The notes under the pieces: generated by a model
Told to the model about the DNA's origin: nothing
Seen by the model: the letters and a program-made list of their open reading frames with translations, nothing else
The model's database searches: none
Program-made: the position numbers and the translations under genes
Assembly (NCBI GenBank): GCA_947174785.1
Contig: CAMWKG010000004.1
Location: forward strand, 18,387 to 82,386
DNA length: 64,000 bases
Direction: 5' to 3'
From: an uncultured Mollicutes bacterium
GTDB taxonomy: Bacteria; Bacillota_I; Bacilli_A; Acholeplasmatales; Anaeroplasmataceae
Shown: piece by piece, positions 11,777-20,279 of the stretch
How the letters are laid out: every line of letters starts with the position of its first letter
Position numbering within the stretch: position 1 is the first letter of the stretch

Positions 11777-11793
11777 TTTTTTTTAATTTCTTT

Positions 11794-11823
11794 GTATAAC
11801 CTCATAGGGAGTAGACCATACTA
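11794..11823 (+). promoter_or_regulatory. Forespore (sigma-F/sigma-G) promoter of spoIIQ
   Basis: GTATA (11794-11798), 15 bp, then GACCATACTA (11814-11823). This is one mismatch from the sigma-F -10 (GGnnAnAMTR). Read as sigma-G it is GTATA-N18-CATACTA with a perfect -10. The homologous B. subtilis spoIIQ is sigma-F dependent. The -10 ends only 17 bases before the ATG, so the leader would be very short. Confidence 0.7.
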
Positions 11824-11840
11824 CAAGTGAGGTGAAAGAA

Positions 11841-12530
11841 ATGAAAGACAAAATTAAGAGATTTTTCATAGACAAGAAGGAATTATTAGTATTCATCGCT
11901 GTAGTTGTTGTAGTATTTGCAACAGTAATTACTATTGCTTCACTAGCTTTAAATGATACTCCTGTATCAAATGATGATCCTATTCAAAACCCAGGTGATG
12001 ATGACAAGCCAACGGTTAATCCAGGTGATGACGACAAACCAAATAATCCAGTTATCCAACAGCCAAAGGCTAAGTTTGCTGTGCCTGTTCAAGGTGAATG
12101 CGAAGTTGTAAGAATCTTCTTCGATTTATCTTTATCTGATGAGGAATTAGAAGCAGCAATTATCACTGTAGGTGGATACTTCGTAGAGTCTAAAGGAATC
12201 AGCTATGCAAAATCCGATAATAGCGTTTTTGATGTCTGTTCAATTTACGATGGCAAGGTTACATCTGTAGAAGAGGATGAACTTGATGGTGTATGTGTAA
12301 CAATCAAGCATGCTGATGATGTTATCAGTGTATATTCTTCCTTAAGCAATGTAAACGTAAAGGTAAACGACACTGTAAGGGTAGGACAAGTTATCGGTAA
12401 AGCATCAACATCTTTAGCAGACGTTGAAGCTGGAGTACATGTACATCTTGAAGTTAAAGTCAACAATGCATATGTAAATCCAACAACAGTATTCGGTAAA
12501 GAATTGTCTGAAGTACAAACAGGTAAGTAA
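11841..12530 (+). CDS. spoIIQ: Stage II sporulation protein SpoIIQ (degenerate LytM/M23)
   Basis: In known spore formers SpoIIQ sits in the forespore membrane and binds SpoIIIAH across the intermembrane space. This 229-residue protein has a short cytosolic tail, one membrane helix (about 14-37), a linker with two copies of NPGDDDKP, and a LytM domain whose run FDVCSIYDGKVTSVEED, then VTIKHADDVISVYSSLSNV and VGQVIGKAS, closely follows SpoIIQ. The first zinc-ligand segment reads SKGISYA, lacking His and Asp, while HVHLEV is kept, so peptidase activity is unlikely. The ATG at 11841 is chosen over GTG 11832 by the GGTGA SD. Confidence 0.88.
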   Translation: MKDKIKRFFIDKKELLVFIAVVVVVFATVITIASLALNDTPVSNDDPIQNPGDDDKPTVNPGDDDKPNNPVIQQPKAKFAVPVQGECEVVRIFFDLSLSDEELEAAIITVGGYFVESKGISYAKSDNSVFDVCSIYDGKVTSVEEDELDGVCVTIKHADDVISVYSSLSNVNVKVNDTVRVGQVIGKASTSLADVEAGVHVHLEVKVNNAYVNPTTVFGKELSEVQTGK

Positions 12531-12540
12531 TACCATAGAT

Positions 12541-12570
12541 AAGGCACAAGGGTGCCTTTTCTTTTTTTCT
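12541..12570 (+). terminator. Terminator after spoIIQ
   Basis: AAGGCAC-AAG-GTGCCTT hairpin followed by TTCTTTTTTT. Confidence 0.85.
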
Positions 12571-12619
12571 AAAACATAAAAGGGAAGCTTTTTGCATATT
12601 TAATACTAGGTGAAGAACA

Positions 12620-12895
12620 ATGATTGAGAATGAATCACGAGTATTAGAAATGGCCTATTCGATGTTAGAGGGAAGAAGAACAGTTCGTGAGGTTGCAAAA
12701 AGAATTGGATATTCTAAATCTACAGTACATCACGATTTGACAACTAAGCTAGAGAAAATAGATCCGATACTTTACGAGGAGGTAAAAGAATTGCTAGAGT
12801 ATAATAAAAAAATCCGCCATTTGCGTGGCGGAGAGGCTACCCGTTTAAAGTATCATCATCAGGAACCTCGATTGGAAATACGCCCAAATCCATAA
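12620..12895 (+). CDS. spoIIID: Sporulation transcription factor SpoIIID
   Basis: A mother-cell DNA-binding regulator in known spore formers. Its 91 residues (B. subtilis 93) carry the helix-turn-helix TVREVAKRIGYSKSTVHHDL (about residues 20-39) and the diagnostic basic C-terminal stretch IRHLRGGEATRLKY. SD AGGTGA lies 6 bases before the ATG. It follows spoIIQ as in Bacillus, but murA and spoIID are absent from the neighbourhood. Its last 59 bases overlap the 3' end of the convergent YigZ gene. Confidence 0.93.
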   Translation: MIENESRVLEMAYSMLEGRRTVREVAKRIGYSKSTVHHDLTTKLEKIDPILYEEVKELLEYNKKIRHLRGGEATRLKYHHQEPRLEIRPNP

Positions 12896-13463
12896 TTTGT
12901 GTATCTCCTATTTTGTATATATAGCAATCCTCTTTCAACTTAGAGAAAAGTTCTTTTTTACAATACCCTAAAATAGTTACCTCAGTTAAAAATGAGGTAT
13001 TTTCTATTTGTATATATTTCATAGTTTTTAAAATGGTTTGATAGGAAGAGTAACTACAAGTCAATTGAAATTTATTTTGTTCAGATAATTTATATAAAGG
13101 AGCTTGTTCTAAAACTGCACTAGCAGCTCCACTATATGCCCTCACTAAGCCACCTGCTCCTAAAAGAATTCCACCAAAATAACGTGTAACAACAATTAAA
13201 ATATTTGTGATATCTCTTTTTAAAATTACATCTAATATAGGAGCACCTGCTGTTTTAGCTGGTTCTCCATCATCACTCATTTTTTGGATATTATCCTTTA
13301 ATCTATATGCAAAACAATGATGCGTTGCATCATAATATTTTTTTCGAATTGCAGATAAAATTTCCTCAATTTCTTCGACAGTATCTACACGATAAGCTTC
13401 TGCAATAAACCTTGATTTTTGGATTACAATCGTATTTTCGCATTTTCCTTGTATATATTTCAT
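12837..13463 (-). CDS. YigZ/IMPACT-family protein (UPF0029)
   Basis: A 208-residue two-domain protein. The N-terminal UPF0029 domain carries the family signature GGILLGAGGLVRAYSGAA (about residues 95-112), preceded by KMSDDGEPAKTAGAPIL. The C-terminal part is a ferredoxin-like domain. Family members bind nucleic acids or ribosomes and the role is not settled. The ATG at 13463 has a GGTGA SD; the longer open frame to 13508 lacks one. The 3' overlap with spoIIID is noted there. Confidence 0.88.
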   Translation of the reverse strand: MKYIQGKCENTIVIQKSRFIAEAYRVDTVEEIEEILSAIRKKYYDATHHCFAYRLKDNIQKMSDDGEPAKTAGAPILDVILKRDITNILIVVTRYFGGILLGAGGLVRAYSGAASAVLEQAPLYKLSEQNKFQLTCSYSSYQTILKTMKYIQIENTSFLTEVTILGYCKKELFSKLKEDCYIYKIGDTQIMDLGVFPIEVPDDDTLNG

Positions 13464-13548
13464 AAATATCACCAAAGATATTATACAATGATTATTTTTT
13501 CTTTGCAAATAGGTTCGTTTTGTTTTATAATTAATTTGGTGTTTACTT

Positions 13549-14646
13549 GTGGATAAATTAAAATTAGGATTAGAAATTTTAAATACACTAAATGAATATT
13601 CGTTTGAAGCTTATATTGTTGGAGGAGCTGTTAGAGATTATATAAGACAGTCTTCAATAGAGGATGTAGATCTTACTACAAACGCCATGCCTGAAGATAT
13701 TAAAAAAATATTTTCTGATGTCACAAGAGAAGGAGAAAACTATTTAAGTTCTCGAATACATTATAAAGGTTATACCTTTGAAATAACTACATTTCGAACG
13801 GATCTATCCTATATTGACCACAGACATCCACAGAGTATACCAGTAAAAACTTTAGAAGAAGATTTGTCTAGACGAGACTTTACGATGAATGCTCTTGCGA
13901 TGAATAAAGACAAAGAGATTGTTGACTTATATCACGGAGTAGAGGATATAAACAGAAAAGTGATTCGTGCAATTGGAGATCCTATTGTTCGTTTTAATGA
14001 GGATGCATTACGTGTTTTAAGAGCGTTAGATTTTGCTTCTCGCTTCAACTTTCAATTGGATGATGAAATTTTGAATAGCTTTGCTTATGACTATGTTTCT
14101 TTTCTAAAGGAAGAATATGTTGTTTCTATGATTGAGAAAATCACTTCAAATCCTTATCCTATAGGACTGGAATATATTGCAAAGTATCATGTTCTGAGAG
14201 GCTTTCCATTTTATCAGGTGGTTTGTGAGGAAGCTTATCAGACAAAATATACAAAGCATATATTTGCACTATTTTTTTGTAAGCATAATTTTTTACCTAC
14301 AAATTTAAAAATATCAAATCAAGAGATTAAGCTAGCAAAGGATATGGCATATTTGGTTAGAAATGATTTTAGTGACATTGCATTATATTATGGGAATTTA
14401 TGCTGTTTGGATGAAGCCATTGAGCTTTACAATATTTTAAAGGGGAAAAAGCTTTTAATTGCTGATATTCAAAACAGAATTCAGGATTTACCAATTCATA
14501 CTTGTAAAGATATTCATTTTGATTGGAATCAAATTCAGGCTAAAGAAAGAGGAAAAATTACTAAGCTTTTAGAACAACTGATTATAGATAAAAAAGTGGA
14601 AAACAAAAATGAAGTTTTAAAAAAGTATTTAGAAATAGAGGAATAA
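13549..14646 (+). CDS. cca: CCA-adding tRNA nucleotidyltransferase
   Basis: Adds or repairs the 3'-CCA of tRNAs. Its 365 residues show the nucleotidyltransferase motif YIVGGAVRDYI with the metal-binding pair in EDVDLTT (about residues 35-43), then RRDFTMNALAM and RFNEDALRVLRALDFASRF, which are class II CCA-enzyme motifs. It starts with GTG after a GGTG SD. It is somewhat short at the C-terminal helical tail. Three bases separate it from pulA. Confidence 0.92.
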   Translation: MDKLKLGLEILNTLNEYSFEAYIVGGAVRDYIRQSSIEDVDLTTNAMPEDIKKIFSDVTREGENYLSSRIHYKGYTFEITTFRTDLSYIDHRHPQSIPVKTLEEDLSRRDFTMNALAMNKDKEIVDLYHGVEDINRKVIRAIGDPIVRFNEDALRVLRALDFASRFNFQLDDEILNSFAYDYVSFLKEEYVVSMIEKITSNPYPIGLEYIAKYHVLRGFPFYQVVCEEAYQTKYTKHIFALFFCKHNFLPTNLKISNQEIKLAKDMAYLVRNDFSDIALYYGNLCCLDEAIELYNILKGKKLLIADIQNRIQDLPIHTCKDIHFDWNQIQAKERGKITKLLEQLIIDKKVENKNEVLKKYLEIEE

Positions 14647-14649
14647 AAT

Positions 14650-16719
14650 ATGCGTTATACGATGATGGCTTTTATTGATAACTACAATGAAATCACATTT
14701 TTAGTTCAAAGAAAAAATAGATTTAAAGCCAAAAGCTTTTATTTATATGATGAAGATTTATTTGTAGAGGAATTAACAATTAATTATAGTAATAGTGAAC
14801 ATAATATGGTTAAGATTAGTTTAAGAGTAAACACAAAACTAATTTTGCATCACAATTATTTTATTGTAGATGATTTGAAGCATCATGTTCCTGTATATTC
14901 AGGAAGTATTGTAAGAACATCTGAATTTGAATCGGAATACTTTTATGATGGCAAGCTAGGCTTTGAGTATTCAAAGGAGTCAACTACCTTTAGAGTTTGG
15001 AGTCCGGTTGCTAAATCTATTTATGTGAGTATTTCTTACCCAGATGGCAGTTTAGATAGAAAAGACTTGGATTATCACAATCACGGCGTTTGGGAAGCAA
15101 CCATAGATGGAGATTTAGATGGTGTAAGCTATGTTTATTATGTCAAAATATTCGATTACTATGAGAAGGTATTAGATCCTTACGGAATATCCGCTGGAGA
15201 AAATAGAGAATGGAATTACGTTATTGATATAAATAAATTATATAAGATACAACATGAAAAACCTTACTTTTCTGGTTTGCCTGTTGATGCAGTTATTTAT
15301 GAAGCACACATTAGGGATATGACATGTCACTTAAGCAATGAACTAAAAGGAACCTATCTTGGTTTAGTAGAAGAGGAGGAAACCAAAGGATTAAATTACA
15401 TTTCTTCCTTAGGTGTTACTCATTTACAGCTAATGCCTGTTTTTGATTTCGGTGGTGTAGATGATAAAAAAAGAGATCTATATTACAACTGGGGATATAA
15501 TCCAGAACAATACTTTGTTCCTAGTGGTTGGTATTCCTTTGATCCTAAGGATCCCTATTCACGTTTGAATGAATATTTGCACTTAATCGATGAAGCACAC
15601 AAAAGAGGAATGCGTATTGTTATGGATGTGGTTTATAACCATGTATATGATAGAAAGAATTTCCCTTTTGAAAAGCTAGTTCCAGGATATTTTTATAGAG
15701 TAGATGCTTATGGAAACTATACAAACGTATCTGGCTGTGGAAATGATTTGGCTACTGAAAAGAGAATGTGTTCTAGATTTATTGTGGATAATTTAGTATA
15801 TTGGGCAAAGCTATTTCATATATCAGGCTTTCGATTTGATTTGATGGGGCTTTTGGATATTGAGACTTTAAAATCTGCGTATCTTAAATTAAAGGAAATT
15901 GATTCAAATATTTTATTATATGGAGAAGGCTGGAATATGCCAAATACTATACCAGACGCTTATCGCCCTCATACCTATAATTCCTATAAAATGCCTCATT
16001 ATGGATTTTTTAATGATAAGTATCGTGATACTTTTAAAGGAAGTCAGTGGAATCGCAGCTTAGGATATGCTTTTGGTCAACCAGCACAGCCAAAGGACAT
16101 CTTTTATTTGATGGGTGGTAGTGTACAGGATGGGTACAGATTTCAAAATCCAAATCAAAGTATAAACTATGTAGAATGTCATGACAATTATACTTTATTT
16201 GATTTTGCTGTGTATGCTGCTGGGGTAAGTGAAGAAGTGGCAATTCGCGGAGGAAGGGTTGCCTTACAAATCATAGCTGTTTCTTTAGGTATGGTATTTA
16301 TTCATGCCGGTCAAGAATTCTATCGTACAAAAAGAGGCGTAGAAAATTCGTATAAATCAGAAGGCTCTATCAATCGTTTTGACTATGCTAGAAGAAATAG
16401 GTTTAGTGAGGATATAGAAGGATTAAAGGATTTATTGAGGATTCGTAGATATTATCCTGAGTTTCGTATGCAAAATCCTTGTGATATAGAACGAAGAATG
16501 ATATTTGTTGAAGAATTATCTGATGAGCATAGAGTATGTTTTTGCTTAGATGGAACAGAATATCGTTTGACAATCATAGTAAAAAATACTCAAGAAGCCT
16601 ATACATTTTTGTTGAATCATAGTGAAATGATTTTTGACGGACATAGAGCTTCTTCTCTAAAACAAGATCAATATGTTTTAGAGGATGCTGGTGTATATAT
16701 TTTTAAGGAGGCGAAATAA
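14650..16719 (+). CDS. pulA: Type I pullulanase (GH13)
   Basis: Debranches alpha-1,6 links in pullulan or glycogen. It has 689 residues and no signal peptide, so it is probably cytoplasmic. A CBM48-like domain (about residues 105-175, TFRVWSPVAKSIYVSI) precedes the barrel. The four GH13 regions are seen: MDVVYNHVY (about 322), GFRFDLMGLLD with the nucleophile Asp (about 396), YGEGWNM with the acid/base Glu (about 425), and YVECHDNYTLFD (about 507). The pullulanase motif YNWGYNP is present. Overlaps yhaM by one base. Confidence 0.95.
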   Translation: MRYTMMAFIDNYNEITFLVQRKNRFKAKSFYLYDEDLFVEELTINYSNSEHNMVKISLRVNTKLILHHNYFIVDDLKHHVPVYSGSIVRTSEFESEYFYDGKLGFEYSKESTTFRVWSPVAKSIYVSISYPDGSLDRKDLDYHNHGVWEATIDGDLDGVSYVYYVKIFDYYEKVLDPYGISAGENREWNYVIDINKLYKIQHEKPYFSGLPVDAVIYEAHIRDMTCHLSNELKGTYLGLVEEEETKGLNYISSLGVTHLQLMPVFDFGGVDDKKRDLYYNWGYNPEQYFVPSGWYSFDPKDPYSRLNEYLHLIDEAHKRGMRIVMDVVYNHVYDRKNFPFEKLVPGYFYRVDAYGNYTNVSGCGNDLATEKRMCSRFIVDNLVYWAKLFHISGFRFDLMGLLDIETLKSAYLKLKEIDSNILLYGEGWNMPNTIPDAYRPHTYNSYKMPHYGFFNDKYRDTFKGSQWNRSLGYAFGQPAQPKDIFYLMGGSVQDGYRFQNPNQSINYVECHDNYTLFDFAVYAAGVSEEVAIRGGRVALQIIAVSLGMVFIHAGQEFYRTKRGVENSYKSEGSINRFDYARRNRFSEDIEGLKDLLRIRRYYPEFRMQNPCDIERRMIFVEELSDEHRVCFCLDGTEYRLTIIVKNTQEAYTFLLNHSEMIFDGHRASSLKQDQYVLEDAGVYIFKEAK

Positions 16720-17597
16720 TGCAGATTATTGGTAAAGTTGTTGCAATAAACACTTCAGATGGAATGGCAAATCTTTCTATTGTGGATCAAGAAAATGCTC
16801 CATGGAATATTAAGGCTTCCTTAGAGATTACCTTTCAAATTGGACATGTGTATATTTTTGAAGTAGAGAAAAATTTAAAAGAACGTATAAGCTATGTGGT
16901 TGATACATATCAAGCAGTTAAGGATTTGAGTACAGATGAAAATGATAGAATATTAAGAATGTTTTATCCTAGCGCTCCCTATAGCCTAAAGGAGTCAAAA
17001 AAATTTATCTATGATGCTATTAATCAAATTGAAAATAAAATCATTTTGGACATTACGAAAAGCTTATTAGAGGCAAAGGAAAAGGAATTTTTCATTTATC
17101 CTGCCGCCTCCAGAATGCATCACACCTACGTTGGAGGGTTAGCTTATCATACGATAGGAATGTTAAAGCTTGCAGAGACCTTCATTCAAAATTATCCTTA
17201 TCTAAAAAAAGATTATTTGTTTGCTGGAATCATCCTACATGATTTAGGTAAAACTAGTGAGCTAACAGGAGTAGAGGCAACAGAATATACGGTAGATGGA
17301 CAGCTTTTAGGTCACTTGGTAATGGGGGCTTTAGAGATAAGTAAGACAGCAGAACGGTTAGGCTATGGAAATACCTCAGAGGTGAGAAATTTAGAGCACA
17401 TGCTCATATCTCATCACGGACAACCCCAATTTGGTGCTGCCAAGCGTCCGATGACACCTGAGGCAGTAGCGCTATGGTATATTGATACAATTGATTCTAA
17501 GTTTAGAGTTTTAGGAGAAGAATTAAATAAGACAGAGTCTAATCATTTTACTGAAACAATAGGTGTTTTAGATAAGGTCAAAATTTATAAGGAGTAG
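16719..17597 (+). CDS. yhaM: 3'-5' exoribonuclease YhaM-like (OB + HD domain)
   Basis: A 292-residue protein with an N-terminal beta-rich OB-like part and a C-terminal HD phosphohydrolase domain. The metal-binding residues are visible as HHTYVGGLAYHT (about residues 132-143), IILHDLGKTSEL and MLISHHGQPQFGAAKRPMTP, the YhaM signature. YhaM acts on RNA and some DNA 3' ends with Mn2+. TAATG overlap with pulA couples the two although their functions are unrelated. Confidence 0.88.
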   Translation: MQIIGKVVAINTSDGMANLSIVDQENAPWNIKASLEITFQIGHVYIFEVEKNLKERISYVVDTYQAVKDLSTDENDRILRMFYPSAPYSLKESKKFIYDAINQIENKIILDITKSLLEAKEKEFFIYPAASRMHHTYVGGLAYHTIGMLKLAETFIQNYPYLKKDYLFAGIILHDLGKTSELTGVEATEYTVDGQLLGHLVMGALEISKTAERLGYGNTSEVRNLEHMLISHHGQPQFGAAKRPMTPEAVALWYIDTIDSKFRVLGEELNKTESNHFTETIGVLDKVKIYKE

Positions 17598-17601
17598 AGT
17601 T

Positions 17602-18006
17602 ATGATAGAGAAGTTGTTATCTAATGAAATTTATGTAGTTTTAATAGCAATTGGAGTTACTATATTTCCTTTTTTAGTGTGCTGTTACCATTATAAAAAA
17701 TATGGTATGCTCCAAGGAATTTTTAGCATTTTTACCGTTCCGATGATTTTTAATGGAATTGGGGATTTAGTATGCTTCATATTCAAAGGTGCTCATGATG
17801 TAGAAACTGTATTTCAGGGAATATTTTTTGGACTAGATTCGATAGTTCAGTTATATCGAAAATTATTTAGTTTTACAGGCTGGAAATGGTTATATGAGAC
17901 AGGTTGGATTTATATGCCTGCAATCGTAATATTTGTTCTAACGTATGGGTATAGCATTACATTTTATCAAAAAAGAAAACATAGAAGTAAAGGTGGAGAA
18001 GAATAA
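17602..18006 (+). CDS. Unknown membrane protein, 134 aa
   Basis: No family recognised. Three hydrophobic segments (about residues 10-28, 38-58, 108-125) and a basic C-terminus. SD AAGGAG precedes the ATG. The stop overlaps the next gene (TAATG), so the two membrane proteins are probably made together. Confidence 0.7.
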   Translation: MIEKLLSNEIYVVLIAIGVTIFPFLVCCYHYKKYGMLQGIFSIFTVPMIFNGIGDLVCFIFKGAHDVETVFQGIFFGLDSIVQLYRKLFSFTGWKWLYETGWIYMPAIVIFVLTYGYSITFYQKRKHRSKGGEE

Positions 18007-18947
18007 TGAATAAAAAATTAATTACATTTTTAACAGAAAATAATTTTACAATTGAACAATCAGCTGCATACTCTTTTGTCAATGAGTATCAGGTTTCAGT
18101 TGGTGAAGAAAGAGTGGAAAGTGCACTTTATGGTGGAATGGCAACTGTCGTTCAAGCTTTCAGTCATTTAGAATCAGAACAGGTATCAGCACTTCAAGCT
18201 TATCTAAAGGAACATAAAAAAGAATTAAATATTTTCAAATATGAAGTAACCCCTGTTGGTGTTTGCTTTGCTGTTATGAAGCATTTTGATACTTTATTGA
18301 ACACCATAAACCAAGTTACGAATCAAATGCTAGAACTGAATACTAAAAATAAAGAATATTGTCCTATCACTGGAGAAGTATTAGATGAGGCTACAAAGAG
18401 AAAATTATATTATAATGATTTCATTGTCTTTTTAAATGAGGCAAGTGTTGAGATTTTAAATCAAGAAATTGAACAAGCAGAACAAGATTTCCAAAATGCT
18501 CCTAACAACTATTTGAAGGGTACATTAGGTGCGATTGTTGGTGGTCTTCTAGGTGCGATTGTTTGGATAATTGTTGGCGTGTTTTTAGGTATGATTTCAG
18601 GTTGGATTGCATTCCTAATTGCTTTCTTGGCAGGCTTAGGTTACGATAAAATGAAGGGCAAAGCTACCAATATGAAATTTATTATTTCAGCTATCGTAAC
18701 CTTATGCTATGTCATCCTATCTATGCTATTAATCTATGTTTTAATTGCTAAGGCACAAATGGCAGAGGATGGATTAGGAGGAAGTGCAATTAAGGGATTG
18801 ATTCACTATCTTAATACAAGTTCAGACTTCAAGGGTGACTTCATTGGAGATATGGTATCATCTGTTATTTTTGGTGCATTAGGTATTTTCTTCTCCTATT
18901 TCCAAATGAAAAAGACAATACACAAAAAACAAGAAAAATTAAAATAA
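18006..18947 (+). CDS. Unknown membrane protein, 313 aa
   Basis: No family recognised. A soluble N-terminal half of about 170 residues, with a helical linker, is followed by four hydrophobic segments. The first two are Gly/Ile-rich (GAIVGGLLGAIVWIIVGVFL), and a soluble loop lies between the third and fourth. The cytoplasmic tail is Lys-rich. It ends three bases before the -35 of the pheS T-box promoter. Confidence 0.72.
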   Translation: MNKKLITFLTENNFTIEQSAAYSFVNEYQVSVGEERVESALYGGMATVVQAFSHLESEQVSALQAYLKEHKKELNIFKYEVTPVGVCFAVMKHFDTLLNTINQVTNQMLELNTKNKEYCPITGEVLDEATKRKLYYNDFIVFLNEASVEILNQEIEQAEQDFQNAPNNYLKGTLGAIVGGLLGAIVWIIVGVFLGMISGWIAFLIAFLAGLGYDKMKGKATNMKFIISAIVTLCYVILSMLLIYVLIAKAQMAEDGLGGSAIKGLIHYLNTSSDFKGDFIGDMVSSVIFGALGIFFSYFQMKKTIHKKQEKLK

Positions 18948-18949
18948 GA

Positions 18950-18978
18950 TTGAAAAACTTATAAATATTTGATAGAAT
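18950..18978 (+). promoter_or_regulatory. Promoter of the pheST T-box transcript
   Basis: TTGAAA (18950-18955), a 17-bp spacer and TAGAAT (18973-18978), placed so that transcription starts just before the T-box leader. Confidence 0.65.
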
Positions 18979-18984
18979 TATAAA

Positions 18985-19217
18985 CGTATATAAAATACGA
19001 GGATAAAGGACTAGTAACAAAGTGATGTTATGATCAGAGAAGAGGGTTAGGTGAGAGCCTCAGATAAATAGCTTTGTGAATTCACCTTTGGAGTGATGCT
19101 AATACCATCCGTAGGTTGGGCGTTAACCAAAAACGAGTGCTATAGGAATATAGAACTAGGGTGGTACCACGGAAAAATTTCGTCCTTAGAAGAGTAAAAT
19201 CTTTTAAGGACTTTTTA
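18985..19217 (+). promoter_or_regulatory. T-box riboswitch, tRNA-Phe specific
   Basis: The leader carries the invariant T-box AGGGTGGTACCACGG at 19158-19172, which pairs with uncharged tRNA. A terminator follows (GTCCTTAGAAGAG pairing with the ATCTTTTAAGGAC region, about 19182-19211, then Ts). The likely specifier codon is TTC (Phe) at 19081-19083, followed by A as is usual, on the 3' side of stem I. It fits the downstream pheST genes. Uncharged tRNA-Phe should stabilise the antiterminator and turn the operon on. Confidence 0.95.
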
Positions 19218-19237
19218 TTTATTAGGAGGAAGACAAA

Positions 19238-20278
19238 ATGAAAGAATTAGAAGAATTAGATAAGGTTGTAGATTCATTAGAAGCCGAATTAAATGACATT
19301 AACGATTTGAATGCCTTACAGCAAAAGAAGGCCAACTATCTAGGCAAGAAAGGTCCACTTGCCCAAGTTATGGCCAATATGCGTGATTTAACTATTGAGG
19401 CTAGAAAAGAAATAGGAATGCGTTCGAACAAGATTAAGCAAATTTTAGAAGAGCGCTTTGAACAAAAAAGACAAGCTATTGAAAATGCCCTTATTGAGAA
19501 GAAACTAAAAAGTGAGTCCATTGATGTTACACTACCAGGTGTACATTTGCCCATAGGAGGAATTCACCCACTAAATCAAACGATTATGGATTTAGAGGAT
19601 TTATATATCAGTATGGGATATTCCATTGCTGAAGGACCAGAGATTGAAACAGATGAATACTGCTTCGAAAAGTTAAATCTTCCTAAGGGCCATCCAGCAA
19701 GAGATATGCAGGATACCTTCTATATTAATCCCGAGCTTTTACTTAGAAGTCAAACTTCTCCAGTACAGGTTAGAACTATGCTTGCAGAAAAAGGCAAGCC
19801 AATTAAAATCATTTGTCCAGGTAAGGTATATCGTAGAGATGCTGATGATGCAACACATTCTCACCAGTTTATGCAATGTGAGGGACTTGTTTTAGGTAAG
19901 GATATTACTTTAGCAGATTTAAAGGGAGCTTTACTGGAAATGGCAAGAAAGATGTTTGGCGAAGAAAGAGAAATCCGTTTACGTCCATCCTTTTTCCCAT
20001 TTACTGAGCCTTCTGTAGAAGTAGATGTATCTTGTGGACTATGCGGTGGAAAAGGCTGTTCTGTCTGCAAGGGTTCAGGCTGGATTGAGGTGTTAGGTGC
20101 TGGTATGGTTAACAACAACGTACTTAAGATGTGTGGCTATGATCCTGAAGAGATTCAAGGCTTTGCGTTTGGTATAGGTGTTGAACGTATTACGATGCTA
20201 AAGTATCGTATTGATGATATCAGAAATTTTTATACGAATGATATTCGTTTCTTAAATCAGTTTAAGGAGGTTAAGTAA
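19238..20278 (+). CDS. pheS: Phenylalanyl-tRNA synthetase alpha subunit
   Basis: Catalytic subunit charging tRNA-Phe, 346 residues. A helical coiled-coil N-terminus is followed by the class II core: motif 2 region [19 protein letters not shown] (about residues 198-216) and motif 3 [16 protein letters not shown] (about 311-326), with [13 protein letters not shown] between. A Cys-rich insert ([17 protein letters not shown]) may bind zinc, as in other Gram-positive PheS. SD AGGAGGA precedes the ATG. Confidence 0.98.
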   Translation: MKELEELDKVVDSLEAELNDINDLNALQQKKANYLGKKGPLAQVMANMRDLTIEARKEIGMRSNKIKQILEERFEQKRQAIENALIEKKLKSESIDVTLPGVHLPIGGIHPLNQTIMDLEDLYISMGYSIAEGPEIETDEYCFEKLNLPKGHPARDMQDTFYINPELLLRSQTSPVQVRTMLAEKGKPIKIICPGKVYRRDADDATHSHQFMQCEGLVLGKDITLADLKGALLEMARKMFGEEREIRLRPSFFPFTEPSVEVDVSCGLCGGKGCSVCKGSGWIEVLGAGMVNNNVLKMCGYDPEEIQGFAFGIGVERITMLKYRIDDIRNFYTNDIRFLNQFKEVK

Positions 20279-20279
20279 G

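Noticed and set aside
12245..12547. A 100-codon antisense frame over spoIIQ.
   Set aside because: Ser/Thr-rich low-complexity shadow of the LytM coding sequence; no SD.
12565..12615. Possible sigma-E promoter before spoIIID (ATA near 12577, CATATTTA near 12596).
   Set aside because: Only the CATA part fits the -10 consensus and the -35 is weak, so it was not listed as a feature.
19861..20118. An 85-codon antisense frame over pheS.
   Set aside because: Lies fully in conserved pheS sequence, and its composition mirrors the sense gene.
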